Assembly (NCBI GenBank): GCA_016714935.1
Contig: JADKBU010000001.1
Location: forward strand, 124,001 to 188,000
Direction of reading: 5' to 3'
Length of the DNA stretch: 64,000 nt
Origin: Candidatus Accumulibacter propinquus
Lineage (GTDB): Bacteria > Pseudomonadota > Gammaproteobacteria > Burkholderiales > Rhodocyclaceae
The notes beneath the pieces are model-generated. The model ran no database searches. It was not told the DNA's origin and saw only the letters and a program-made list of their open reading frames with translations. A program made the position numbers and the translations under genes. Positions 19,228-26,901 of this stretch are shown here, piece after piece. The stretch's first letter is position 1. Each line of letters starts with the position of its first letter.

Positions 19228-19526
19228 ATCAAGAACGTCTGATGCAGGTGCTGCTCGCACCGCAGATCTCCGAGAAAGCCACTTTCGTTGCCGACAAGTA
19301 CGAGCAGGTGATTTTTCGTGTTGCCTCTGATGCCACCAAGCCTGAGGTGAAGGGAGCTGTCGAGCTGTTGTTCAAGGTGTCGGTGGAGTCCGTCCAGATC
19401 GCGAACGTCAAGGGCAAACACAAGAAGTTTGGCCGTGCCATGGGTCGCCGCAACAACTGGAAAAAGGCTTACGTCTGTCTGGCGCCGGGCAGCGAGATTA
19501 ATTTCGTCGATGGAGGTGGCGTCTAA
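19224..19526 (+). CDS. rplW: 50S ribosomal protein L23
   Basis: L23 sits at the tunnel exit and is the docking site for trigger factor and SRP. The 100-residue product has LLAPQISEKAT at its start, the usual KxxxxxxVFxVxxxATKPEVKGAVE region, and KGKHKKFGRAMGRRNNWKKAYV toward the end. It overlaps rplD by four bases and rplB by one base. Confidence 0.96.
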   Translation: MNQERLMQVLLAPQISEKATFVADKYEQVIFRVASDATKPEVKGAVELLFKVSVESVQIANVKGKHKKFGRAMGRRNNWKKAYVCLAPGSEINFVDGGGV

Positions 19527-20353
19527 TGGCACTCGTCAAAGTCAAACCGACCTCACCGGGTCGCCGTGCTGTTATCCAGGTGGTCAATCACTCTCTGCAC
19601 AAGGGTGCGCCCGTGGCCGGGCTGCTTGAACCACAATCCAAGCACGCCGGCCGCAACAACAACGGTCATATCACGACACGGCACCAGGGTGGCGGACACA
19701 AGCAACACTATCGACTGGTGGACTTCAAACGGAACAAGGACGGTGTCCCGGCCAAAGTGGAGCGCCTGGAATACGACCCGAACCGGACGGCCAACATTGC
19801 CCTCCTGTGCTATGCCGACGGCGAGCGCCGCTACATTGTCGCCCCGAAGGGCCTGACGGTTGGCCAACAGGTATCGAGTGGTTCCGAGGCCCCGATCAAG
19901 GTCGGAAACACTTTGCCCATTCGGAACATCCCGGTCGGTACGACCATCCACTGTGTCGAGATGGTGCCGGGCAAGGGCGCCCAGTTGGCCAGATCTGCCG
20001 GTACTTCGGTGCAGTTGCTGGCGCGCGAGGGAGTTCACGCGCAGTTGCGCTTGCGTTCCGGCGAGATCCGTCGTGTGCACGTCGAGTGCCGTGCGACCAT
20101 CGGCGAAGTGGGTAACGAAGAGCACAGCCTGCGTTCCATAGGCAAGGCCGGTGGCAACAGGTGGCGCGGTATTCGTCCGACGGTTCGTGGTGTGGCGATG
20201 AACCCGATTGACCACCCGCACGGCGGTGGCGAAGGCAAGACCGCATCGGGGATGCACCCGGTCAGTCCTTGGGGTACCAAGACGAAAGGTTATCGCACTC
20301 GTCGCAACAAGCGCACGACTTCGATGATCGTGCAGCGCCGTCAAAAACGCTAA
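19526..20353 (+). CDS. rplB: 50S ribosomal protein L2
   Basis: L2 is needed for subunit association and peptidyl transferase activity. The 275-residue product has the RNA-binding core with GRNNNGHITTRHQGGGHKQ and the C-terminal MNPIDHPHGGGEGK loop containing the conserved histidine. The ATG overlaps the rplW stop (TAATG), implying coupled translation. Confidence 0.98.
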   Translation: MALVKVKPTSPGRRAVIQVVNHSLHKGAPVAGLLEPQSKHAGRNNNGHITTRHQGGGHKQHYRLVDFKRNKDGVPAKVERLEYDPNRTANIALLCYADGERRYIVAPKGLTVGQQVSSGSEAPIKVGNTLPIRNIPVGTTIHCVEMVPGKGAQLARSAGTSVQLLAREGVHAQLRLRSGEIRRVHVECRATIGEVGNEEHSLRSIGKAGGNRWRGIRPTVRGVAMNPIDHPHGGGEGKTASGMHPVSPWGTKTKGYRTRRNKRTTSMIVQRRQKR

Positions 20354-20366
20354 GGGATAGAGAACC

Positions 20367-20642
20367 ATGGGACGTTCCGTAAAAAAGGGCCCGTTTGCCG
20401 ATGCCCATCTGATCAAAAAAGTGGGCGTGGTGCGCGCGACGGGCGACAAGCGACCGATCAAGACGTGGTCGCGTCGGTCAACCGTGCTGCCGGATTTCGT
20501 TGGTCTGACCATCGCCGTTCATAACGGCAAACAACACGTTCCGGTGTACATCACCGAGAACATGGTCGGGCACAAGCTGGGCGAGTTCTCGCTGACCCGT
20601 ACCTTCAAGGGCCACACCTCTGGCAAGAAGGCCAAGAAGTAA
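20367..20642 (+). CDS. rpsS: 30S ribosomal protein S19
   Basis: S19 binds the 16S rRNA head with S13, near the A-site tRNA. The 91-residue product begins MGRSVKKGPFADAHLIKK and contains IKTWSRRSTVLPDFVGLT and the C-terminal GHKLGEFSLTRTFKGHT motif. The gap to rplB is 13 bp. Confidence 0.98.
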   Translation: MGRSVKKGPFADAHLIKKVGVVRATGDKRPIKTWSRRSTVLPDFVGLTIAVHNGKQHVPVYITENMVGHKLGEFSLTRTFKGHTSGKKAKK

Positions 20643-20652
20643 AGGAATGAAT

Positions 20653-20982
20653 ATGGAAACTCGTGCGGTTCTGCGCGGCGTGCGGCTGTCAAGCCAGAAG
20701 GGTCGGTTGGTAGCCGACCAAATCCGCGGTTTGCCTGTGGACAAGGCGCTCAACATTCTGGCATTCAGTCCGAAGAAGGGTGCTGCAATCATCAAGAAGG
20801 TGCTTGAGTCGGCAATTGCCAACGCCGAACACAACGATGGTGCCGACATTGACGAACTGAAGGTGAAGACGATCTGCGTCGAAAAGGGCATGGTGCTCAA
20901 ACGCTTCACGGCGCGGGCAAAGGGACGCGGCAACCGGATCGTCAAGCCGACCTGTCACGTTTTTCTGACCGTCGGCAACTGA
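20653..20982 (+). CDS. rplV: 50S ribosomal protein L22
   Basis: L22 contacts all six 23S domains and its long beta-hairpin lines the exit tunnel, where changes give macrolide resistance. The 109-residue product has RLSSQKGRLVADQIRG at its start and the hairpin region FTARAKGRGNRIVKP near its end. The ATG at 20653 is preferred to that at 20647 because AAGGA at 20643-20647 is correctly spaced only for the former and homologues begin MET. Confidence 0.95.
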   Translation: METRAVLRGVRLSSQKGRLVADQIRGLPVDKALNILAFSPKKGAAIIKKVLESAIANAEHNDGADIDELKVKTICVEKGMVLKRFTARAKGRGNRIVKPTCHVFLTVGN

Positions 20983-20991
20983 GGAACAAGA

Positions 20992-21837
20992 ATGGGACAA
21001 AAGATTCATCCTGCTGGTTTTCGTCTGGCTGTCACGCGTGACTGGTCGTCGCGGTGGTATGCCAACAGCAAAGATTTCGCTGGTATGCTCAATGAAGATG
21101 TGCGCGTTCGCGAATACCTGCGGAAAAAACTGAAGCACGCATCGGTTGGGCGCATCGTCATCGAGCGTCCCGCCAAGAATGCGCGGGTCACGGTTTTTTC
21201 GGCACGCCCCGGTGTGGTGATCGGCAAGAAGGGCGAGGAGATCGATCACTTGCGGGTGGCGCTGCAGAAGATCATGGGCGTGCCGGTGCATGTCAGTATC
21301 GAGGAAATTCGCAAGCCGGAACTCGATGCGCAACTGATTGCCGACTCGATCACACAGCAACTCGAAAAGCGCATCATGTTCCGTCGGGCGATGAAGCGCG
21401 CGATGCAGAACGCCATGCGTCTGGGTGCTCAAGGGATCAAGATCATGAGCTCGGGCCGTCTCAACGGTGCGGAAATTGCGCGTCGCGAATGGTACCGGGA
21501 GGGGCGCGTGCCGCTGCATACCTTGCGTGCGGATATCGACTATGCGACCTCCGAAGCCTTGACGACCTATGGACTGATTGGCGTGAAGGTCTGGGTTTTC
21601 AAGGGCGAAATTCTCAATCGGCAGGAACAGGCGGTTGCCCCCGAGGCGGCACCTGAGGATCAGCGTCGCCCACGTCGTCCTGCACGCCCTGGTGAAGGTG
21701 GTGACCGGCAGCGGCCGGTGCGGGGCAGGTCGGATGGCCCGGAAGAGATAGTTGCGAAGGTTGAGGGTGTTCCAGAAGTCAAGGCACCCGTAAAACGAGT
21801 GAGAAAGGCAGGAACAACAGATGCTGCAGCCAGCTAG
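20992..21837 (+). CDS. rpsC: 30S ribosomal protein S3
   Basis: S3 lies at the mRNA entry tunnel and has helicase-related function with S4 and S5. The 281-residue product has a KH domain with RPGVVIGKKGEEIDHL and the conserved LGAQGIKIMSSGRLNGAEIAR region. It carries a C-terminal extension of about 50 residues beyond the E. coli length, rich in Arg, Pro, Glu and Lys, which is likely disordered. Its last 17 bases overlap the rplP start. Confidence 0.97.
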   Translation: MGQKIHPAGFRLAVTRDWSSRWYANSKDFAGMLNEDVRVREYLRKKLKHASVGRIVIERPAKNARVTVFSARPGVVIGKKGEEIDHLRVALQKIMGVPVHVSIEEIRKPELDAQLIADSITQQLEKRIMFRRAMKRAMQNAMRLGAQGIKIMSSGRLNGAEIARREWYREGRVPLHTLRADIDYATSEALTTYGLIGVKVWVFKGEILNRQEQAVAPEAAPEDQRRPRRPARPGEGGDRQRPVRGRSDGPEEIVAKVEGVPEVKAPVKRVRKAGTTDAAAS

Positions 21838-22234
21838 AAGAAAGTACCGTAAGGAGCAGAAGGGCCGTAACACGGGCCTTGCGTTGCGGGGCGCCAAGGT
21901 CAGCTTTGGTGAATTCGGGCTGAAGTCGATTGGGCGTGGGCGCTTGACGGCTCGTCAGATCGAGGCCGCGCGGCGTGCTATGACCCGCCACATCAAGCGT
22001 GGTGGCCGTATCTGGATCCGTATCTTTCCCGACAAGCCGATTTCGAAAAAACCGGCCGAAGTCCGTATGGGTAGCGGCAAGGGCAATCCGGAATACTACG
22101 TCGCCGAAATCAAGCCGGGCAAGGTTCTCTACGAGATGGATGGGGTAAATGAAGCCCTGGCGCGCGAAGCCTTTGCGCTGGCGGCTGCCAAGTTGCCGAT
22201 CCCGACGGTTTTCGTTACGCGTATGGTGGGTTGA
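21821..22234 (+). CDS. rplP: 50S ribosomal protein L16
   Basis: L16 organises the A-site region of the 50S subunit. The 137-residue product starts MLQPARRKYRKEQKGRN and has the conserved FGEFGLKSIGRGRLTARQIEAAR and MGSGKGNPEYYVAEIKPG regions. Its ATG lies inside rpsC, 17 bases before the rpsC stop, so its ribosome-binding site (GGCAGGAA at 21808-21815) is within the S3 coding sequence. Confidence 0.97.
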   Translation: MLQPARRKYRKEQKGRNTGLALRGAKVSFGEFGLKSIGRGRLTARQIEAARRAMTRHIKRGGRIWIRIFPDKPISKKPAEVRMGSGKGNPEYYVAEIKPGKVLYEMDGVNEALAREAFALAAAKLPIPTVFVTRMVG

Positions 22235-22236
22235 TC

Positions 22237-22431
22237 ATGAAAGTTAATGAACTCAGGGCAAAGACCGTTGAGGAACTGAACAAGGAGTTGCTGGATCTGC
22301 TGAAAGCCCAGTTTGGCCTGCGGATGCAGATTGCTACCCAGCAGTTGTCCAATAACAGTCAGATTGGCAAAGTGCGTCGGCAAATCGCACGCGTACGCAC
22401 GCTTCTTCGTGAAAAGGCGGTTCAACAATGA
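22237..22431 (+). CDS. rpmC: 50S ribosomal protein L29
   Basis: L29 is a two-helix protein beside L23 at the tunnel exit. The 64-residue product contains ELRAKTVEELNKELLDLLK and AQFGLRMQIATQQLSN. The ATG at 22237 is preferred over an in-frame TTG at 22231 from family length. Its stop overlaps the rpsQ ATG by four bases. Confidence 0.95.
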   Translation: MKVNELRAKTVEELNKELLDLLKAQFGLRMQIATQQLSNNSQIGKVRRQIARVRTLLREKAVQQ

Positions 22432-22694
22432 GCGAGACCACCAGCAACAAGCGCACCCTGGTCGGGCGAGTCGCCAGCGACCGCATGAATAAGACGGTCA
22501 CCGTGATTGTCGAGCGGCGCGTCAAGCACGCGATGTACAACAAGATTATCGTCCGCTCCAGCAAGTATCACGCGCACAACGACAATGACGAAGCCAAGGT
22601 TGGCGATGTGGTCGAAATCGAAGAATGTCGGCCGGTTTCGAAAACCAAGTCCTGGATCGTGACCAAGCTCTTGCAGCGCGCGGTGACCATTTAG
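22428..22694 (+). CDS. rpsQ: 30S ribosomal protein S17
   Basis: S17 is a primary 16S-binding OB-fold protein. The 88-residue product has TLVGRVASDRMNKTVTV and the KYHAHNDNDEAKVGDVVEI and ECRPVSKTKSW motifs. It is coupled to rpmC by an ATGA overlap. A 130-bp gap containing a promoter follows. Confidence 0.97.
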   Translation: MSETTSNKRTLVGRVASDRMNKTVTVIVERRVKHAMYNKIIVRSSKYHAHNDNDEAKVGDVVEIEECRPVSKTKSWIVTKLLQRAVTI

Positions 22695-22697
22695 CGC

Positions 22698-22725
22698 TTG
22701 CGTTTCACCACAAACTGGCTATAAT
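22698..22725 (+). promoter_or_regulatory. predicted sigma-70 promoter upstream of rplN (spc operon)
   Basis: TTGCGT (22698-22703) and a consensus TATAAT (22720-22725) are separated by 16 bp in the 130-bp rpsQ-rplN gap. The position matches the S10/spc operon boundary known in other bacteria. Confidence 0.6.
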
Positions 22726-22824
22726 GCCGAGTTTTCCCGCGCTCGACGGTAAATCAGTGTTGAGCGTTTCTCCCCTAGCGGGTTCCAAGACTGACCGCCA
22801 CCGCGGGCCAAGTTGGAGTGACAG

Positions 22825-23193
22825 ATGATTCAAGTTCAAACGACTCTCGACGTCGCCGACAACACCGGTGCACGCTCGGTAATGTGCATCAAGGTGTTGG
22901 GTGGCTCCAAGCGCCGCTACGCAGGTGTCGGCGACATCATCAAGGTGACCATCAAGGATGCCGCTCCGCGTGGGCGAGTGAAGAAGGGTGACGTGTATAG
23001 CGCGGTGGTGGTGCGTACGGCCAAGGGCGTACGTCGCGCAGACGGGTCGCTGGTCCGCTTCGACCACAACGCGGCCGTACTCCTGAACAACAAGATGGAG
23101 CCGATTGGAACGCGTATCTTTGGGCCGGTTACACGCGAGTTGCGCGGCGACCGTTTCATGAAGATTGTGTCCCTGGCGCCGGAAGTGCTCTAA
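22825..23193 (+). CDS. rplN: 50S ribosomal protein L14
   Basis: L14 sits at the subunit interface and forms intersubunit bridges. The 122-residue product begins MIQVQTTLDVADNTGARS and contains DGSLVRFDHNAAVLLN and GTRIFGPVTRELR. GGAGTGA at 22815-22821 is the ribosome-binding site. It is first in the spc unit after the internal promoter. Confidence 0.98.
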   Translation: MIQVQTTLDVADNTGARSVMCIKVLGGSKRRYAGVGDIIKVTIKDAAPRGRVKKGDVYSAVVVRTAKGVRRADGSLVRFDHNAAVLLNNKMEPIGTRIFGPVTRELRGDRFMKIVSLAPEVL

Positions 23194-23201
23194 GGAAGGT
23201 C

Positions 23202-23519
23202 ATGGAAAAGATTCGTAAGGGCGACGACGTGGTCGTCATCGCCGGAAAAGACAAGGGCAAGCGCGGGACCATACTGCGCCGCTGTGATGCCGAGCATGTG
23301 CTGGTTGAAGGCGTCAATCGCGTCAAGAAGCATGTCAAGCCGAACCCGGTCAAAGGCGTCGTCGGCGGCATTGTGGAGAAGGAAATGCCGCTGCATGTTT
23401 CCAATGTTTCGCTCTATAACCCCGCGACAAAAAAAGCTGATCGCGTCGGTTTCAAAACGCTTGGGGACGGTACGAAGGTCCGTTTTTTCAAGTCCAACGG
23501 CGAAGTGTTGGGAGTTTAA
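23202..23519 (+). CDS. rplX: 50S ribosomal protein L24
   Basis: L24 initiates 50S assembly by binding the 5' domain of 23S rRNA. The 105-residue product has the KOW motif (RKGDDVVVIAGKDKGKRGT) at its N-terminus and the NxVKKHxKPNP segment. The gap after rplN is eight bases, and rplE follows after nine. Confidence 0.96.
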   Translation: MEKIRKGDDVVVIAGKDKGKRGTILRRCDAEHVLVEGVNRVKKHVKPNPVKGVVGGIVEKEMPLHVSNVSLYNPATKKADRVGFKTLGDGTKVRFFKSNGEVLGV

Positions 23520-23528
23520 GGAGCAGTC

Positions 23529-24068
23529 ATGGCGCGTTTGCTGGAATTCTACAATACGACGGTAGTGCCCGAACTGACCCAGAAGTTTGGGTACAAGTCG
23601 CGGATGGAAGTGCCTCGGATTACCAAGGTCACCCTCAACATGGGGGTGGGCGAGGCGGTGGCGGACAAGAAGGTGCTGGAAAACGCGATCGGCGATCTGG
23701 TCAAGATCGCCGGCCAGAAGCCGGTCAGTACCAAGGCCCGCAAATCGATAGCGGGCTTCAAGATTCGCACCGGCTACCCGATTGGGTGCATGGTGACCCT
23801 GCGTGGTCCGCGCATGTTCGAGTTCATTGATCGCCTGGTCACTGTGGCGCTGCCCCGCGTCCGCGATTTCCGCGGTATCTCCGGGAAGGGTTTCGACGGC
23901 CGAGGTAACTACAACATGGGTCTCAAGGAGCAGATCATCTTTCCGGAGATTGAATACGACCGGATCGACGCTCTGCGGGGCATGAACATCAGTGTTACCA
24001 CCACTGCCAAGACCGACGAAGAGGCGCGTGCCTTGCTTGGCGCGTTTAAATTTCCCTTCAGGAACTGA
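23529..24068 (+). CDS. rplE: 50S ribosomal protein L5
   Basis: L5 binds 5S rRNA and contacts the P-site tRNA. The 179-residue product shows VPRITKVTLNMGVGEA, the GQKPVSTKARKSIAGFKIR segment and DFRGISGKGFDGRGNYNMG. AAGGAG at 23518-23523 serves as the ribosome-binding site. Confidence 0.98.
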   Translation: MARLLEFYNTTVVPELTQKFGYKSRMEVPRITKVTLNMGVGEAVADKKVLENAIGDLVKIAGQKPVSTKARKSIAGFKIRTGYPIGCMVTLRGPRMFEFIDRLVTVALPRVRDFRGISGKGFDGRGNYNMGLKEQIIFPEIEYDRIDALRGMNISVTTTAKTDEEARALLGAFKFPFRN

Positions 24069-24074
24069 GACGAA

Positions 24075-24380
24075 ATGGCGAAACTCGCAGTGATCAACCG
24101 CGGTGAAAAGCGGCGCAAGACAGTTGAAAAATATGCCAAGAAGCGTGCTGAGCTGATGGCCATCGTCGCTGACCAGAGCCGGTCCGTCGAAGAGCGCTAT
24201 GAGGCGCGCCTGAAAGTGCAGGCGCTGCCGCGCAATGCCAGTCCGGTAAGGCTGCGCAACCGCTGCGCTCTGACGGGTCGTCCGCGCGGCGTTTACCGGA
24301 AGTTCGGCTTGGGTCGCGGCAAGCTGCGCGAGTTCGTCATGCAAGGCGAAGTCCCGGGAATGATCAAGGCTAGCTGGTAG
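24075..24380 (+). CDS. rpsN: 30S ribosomal protein S14
   Basis: S14 is a late-assembling 30S head protein. The 101-residue product is the long, cysteine-poor form, lacking the four-cysteine zinc ribbon of the short S14 type. It ends with the conserved CALTGRPRGVYRKFGL and REFVMQGEVPGMIKASW segments. It is six bases after rplE. Confidence 0.97.
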   Translation: MAKLAVINRGEKRRKTVEKYAKKRAELMAIVADQSRSVEERYEARLKVQALPRNASPVRLRNRCALTGRPRGVYRKFGLGRGKLREFVMQGEVPGMIKASW

Positions 24381-24395
24381 GCAGGAGAGAACAGA

Positions 24396-24791
24396 ATGAG
24401 TATGAGCGATCCGATCAGCGACATGCTGACCCGCATCCGAAATGCCCAGATGGCAAGCAAGGCCTCCGTCGCCATGCCGTCTTCGAAGGTCAAGATTGCC
24501 ATCGCCCAGGTGCTGAAGGACGAGGGATATGTGGAGGACTTCGCCGTCAGTCCGAACGAAGGCAAGCCGATTCTTGAGATTGGCCTGAAGTATTACGCGG
24601 GCCGCCCCGTCATCGAGCGTATCGACCGCGTGTCGCGCCCCGGCCTTCGTATCTATCGGGGCGCAGGCGATATTCCGCAGGTCATGAACGGCCTTGGGGT
24701 GGCGATCGTGTCGACTCCGAAGGGCGTCATGACAGACCGCAAGGCCCGCGCTAGCCATGTCGGCGGCGAAGTCCTGTGCTTCGTCGCATAA
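24396..24791 (+). CDS. rpsH: 30S ribosomal protein S8
   Basis: S8 is a primary 16S-binding protein and the translational repressor of the spc operon in E. coli. The 131-residue product starts MSMSDPISDMLTRIRNAQ and ends with TPKGVMTDRKARASHVGGE. The ATG at 24396 is chosen over that at 24402 because GGAGA at 24384-24388 is seven bases upstream of it. Confidence 0.97.
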   Translation: MSMSDPISDMLTRIRNAQMASKASVAMPSSKVKIAIAQVLKDEGYVEDFAVSPNEGKPILEIGLKYYAGRPVIERIDRVSRPGLRIYRGAGDIPQVMNGLGVAIVSTPKGVMTDRKARASHVGGEVLCFVA

Positions 24792-24800
24792 GGGGGAGCT

Positions 24801-25337
24801 ATGTCCCGCGTTGCTAAGAAACCAATTGTTGTCCCGCAGGGTGTCACCGTCGATCTTTCGGCAGGGCACATTTCCGTGAAAGGTCCGCTCGGTGTGCTCG
24901 ACTTTGCTGTGCATTCGGCAGTGAGCGTCGAACAGGAAGGCGATAGCCTGCTGTGCAAGCCGGTTGCGGGTGTGGCCCAGGCCGATGCGCTTTCCGGGAC
25001 CGTCAGGGCGGTTGTCTCGAATATGGTTACCGGTGTCAGCAAAGGTTTTGAGCGCAAGCTGAGTCTGGTGGGTGTGGGTTACCGCGCGCAGGCGCAGGGC
25101 GATACGCTCAACCTGACCCTCGGGTTCTCGCACCCGGTGGCGTACAAGCTGCCCAGCGGCATCACTGCTGCGACGCCGACACAGACCGAGATCGTGATCA
25201 AGGGAGTTGACCGGCAGCTGGTTGGCCAGGTGGCGGCTGAAGTCCGTGCTTATCGCAAGCCGGAGCCCTACAAGGGCAAGGGCGTGCGCTATGTCGACGA
25301 AGTCGTCGCGATCAAGGAAACGAAGAAGAAAAAGTAA
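24801..25337 (+). CDS. rplF: 50S ribosomal protein L6
   Basis: L6 lies near the factor-binding site of the 50S subunit. The 178-residue product has the two tandem L6 domains and the C-terminal signature KPEPYKGKGVRYVDE. The C-terminus is lysine-rich (KETKKKK). AAGGGGGAG at 24791-24799 precedes the ATG. Confidence 0.97.
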   Translation: MSRVAKKPIVVPQGVTVDLSAGHISVKGPLGVLDFAVHSAVSVEQEGDSLLCKPVAGVAQADALSGTVRAVVSNMVTGVSKGFERKLSLVGVGYRAQAQGDTLNLTLGFSHPVAYKLPSGITAATPTQTEIVIKGVDRQLVGQVAAEVRAYRKPEPYKGKGVRYVDEVVAIKETKKKK

Positions 25338-25347
25338 GGGTGCCGAG

Positions 25348-25704
25348 ATGATTGACAAGAAACAGGCGCGTTTGCGCAGAGCCCGCAAAACCCGGGCCAA
25401 GATTGCCGAACTGAAAACCGTGCGCTTGTCGGTGCACCGCAGCAACTGTCACATCTACGCACAGGTGATTTCCGCGTGTGGATCGAAGGTGCTGGCTGCG
25501 GCCTCATCGCTGGAGCCGGAAGTTCGCAAGATGCTTCCCAACGGTGGTGACATCGCTGCGGCCAAGACGATTGGCGTGCTGATTGCGGAACGTGCCAGGA
25601 GTGCCGGCATCGAGCAGGTGGCGTTCGACCGCGCCGGCTTCCGCTACCACGGACGGATCAAGGCGCTGGCGGATGCGGCGCGTGAGGCCGGTCTCAAGTT
25701 CTGA
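25348..25704 (+). CDS. rplR: 50S ribosomal protein L18
   Basis: L18 binds 5S rRNA with L5 and L25. The 118-residue product begins MIDKKQARLRRARKTRAK and contains RLSVHRSNCHIYAQVI and the C-terminal AFDRAGFRYHGRIKALADA. The ATG at 25348 was chosen from family alignment; an open frame extending further upstream into rplF is not used by homologues. Confidence 0.97.
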   Translation: MIDKKQARLRRARKTRAKIAELKTVRLSVHRSNCHIYAQVISACGSKVLAAASSLEPEVRKMLPNGGDIAAAKTIGVLIAERARSAGIEQVAFDRAGFRYHGRIKALADAAREAGLKF

Positions 25705-25731
25705 TCGCAGCGCAAAGATTTGGAGTAAGCC

Positions 25732-26256
25732 ATGGCGAAGCCACAAAGTAGAAAACCGCAGCAGTCCGAGAAGCCCGACGACGGCATGCGCGAAAAGATG
25801 ATTTCGATCAACCGCGTCACCAAGGTGGTGAAGGGCGGTCGGATCCTGGGATTTGCCGCGCTGACGGTCGTCGGTGACGGCGACGGGCGTGTCGGCATGG
25901 GCAAGGGCAAATCGCGCGAGGTACCAGTCGCGGTGCAGAAGGCCATGGAAGAGGCCCGCCGCAATCTGATCAAGGTGAGCCTGAAGAACGGCACCCTGCA
26001 GCATACGGTCGTCGGTCATCACGGTGCTTCGCGAGTGATGATGCAGCCGGCACCCGAAGGTACCGGAATCATCGCCGGCGGCGCCATGCGCGCCGTCTTC
26101 GACGTCATCGGGATGGCCAACGTGGTCGCCAAGGCGCACGGTTCGACCAACCCCTACAACATTGTCCGGGCAACGATCAACGGTTTGCGGTCGATGACCA
26201 CGCCGGCTGAAGTCGCCGCCAAGCGGGGCAAGTCCGTAGCCGAGATACTGGGGTAA
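25732..26256 (+). CDS. rpsE: 30S ribosomal protein S5
   Basis: S5 affects decoding accuracy at the mRNA channel. The 174-residue product contains INRVTKVVKGGRILGFAALTVVGD, the GMGKGKSREVPVAVQKAMEEA segment and GSTNPYNIVRATINGL. TTGGAG at 25720-25725 precedes the ATG. The stop is three bases before rpmD. Confidence 0.98.
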   Translation: MAKPQSRKPQQSEKPDDGMREKMISINRVTKVVKGGRILGFAALTVVGDGDGRVGMGKGKSREVPVAVQKAMEEARRNLIKVSLKNGTLQHTVVGHHGASRVMMQPAPEGTGIIAGGAMRAVFDVIGMANVVAKAHGSTNPYNIVRATINGLRSMTTPAEVAAKRGKSVAEILG

Positions 26257-26259
26257 GCA

Positions 26260-26442
26260 ATGACCGACAAGAAAGTAAAAGTCACGCTGGTCAGAAGTCT
26301 GATCGGCACCAAGGAGTCGCATCGCGCGACGGTGCGCGGCCTGGGTTTGCGGCGCATGCACAGCAGTTCGCTCCTCGAAGACACCCCGGCGGTACGCGGG
26401 ATGATCAACAAGGTGTCGTACCTCTTGAAGTGTGAGGGCTGA
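26260..26442 (+). CDS. rpmD: 50S ribosomal protein L30
   Basis: L30 is a small alpha/beta protein of the 50S subunit. The 60-residue product has VTLVRSLIGTKESHRATVRG and LGLRRMHSSSLLEDTPAVRGM. It is packed between rpsE and rplO with gaps of three and one bases. Confidence 0.96.
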   Translation: MTDKKVKVTLVRSLIGTKESHRATVRGLGLRRMHSSSLLEDTPAVRGMINKVSYLLKCEG

Positions 26443-26443
26443 G

Positions 26444-26878
26444 ATGGAACTGAATAGCGTCAAGGGTGCCGCTGGCGCCCGGCCGGACCGGAAGCGCGTC
26501 GGTCGCGGCATCGGATCGGGTCTTGGCAAGACCTGTGGACGTGGCCACAAGGGACAGAAGTCGCGTGCCGGCGGCTTCCACAAGGTTGGCTTCGAAGGCG
26601 GTCAAATGCCGCTGCAACGCCGCCTGCCGAAGCGCGGTTTCAAGTCGATGACCCGAGAGCGCAACTTCGAGGTTCGCCTGTCCGAAATCGCGCGCCTGCC
26701 GGTCGATGAGATCGACCTGGCGACGCTGATGCAGGCCAACCTGGTGTCGCAGCACGCGCTGTCGGCGAAGGTGGTGCTTTCGGGCGAGATCAATCGCAAG
26801 GTTACGCTCAAGGGTATTGGGGCGACGGCCGGTGCACGCGCAGCCATCGAAGCCGCCGGCGGCAGCGTTTCGGCATAA
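26444..26878 (+). CDS. rplO: 50S ribosomal protein L15
   Basis: L15 is a late assembly protein with an extended Gly/Arg-rich N-terminal tail. The 144-residue product shows RVGRGIGSGLGKTCGRGHKG and the FEGGQMPLQRRLPKRGF motif. The ATG at 26444 gives the family N-terminus MELNSVKGAAGARP; the in-frame ATG at 26432 lies inside rpmD and is rejected. Confidence 0.97.
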   Translation: MELNSVKGAAGARPDRKRVGRGIGSGLGKTCGRGHKGQKSRAGGFHKVGFEGGQMPLQRRLPKRGFKSMTRERNFEVRLSEIARLPVDEIDLATLMQANLVSQHALSAKVVLSGEINRKVTLKGIGATAGARAAIEAAGGSVSA

Positions 26879-26901
26879 CGAGCAGGCAAAGGTGATCTTT
26901 T

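Noticed and set aside
23190..25445. Long minus-strand open frame across rplX to rplF
   Set aside because: It spans several certain ribosomal genes in antisense and has no homology or start signal.
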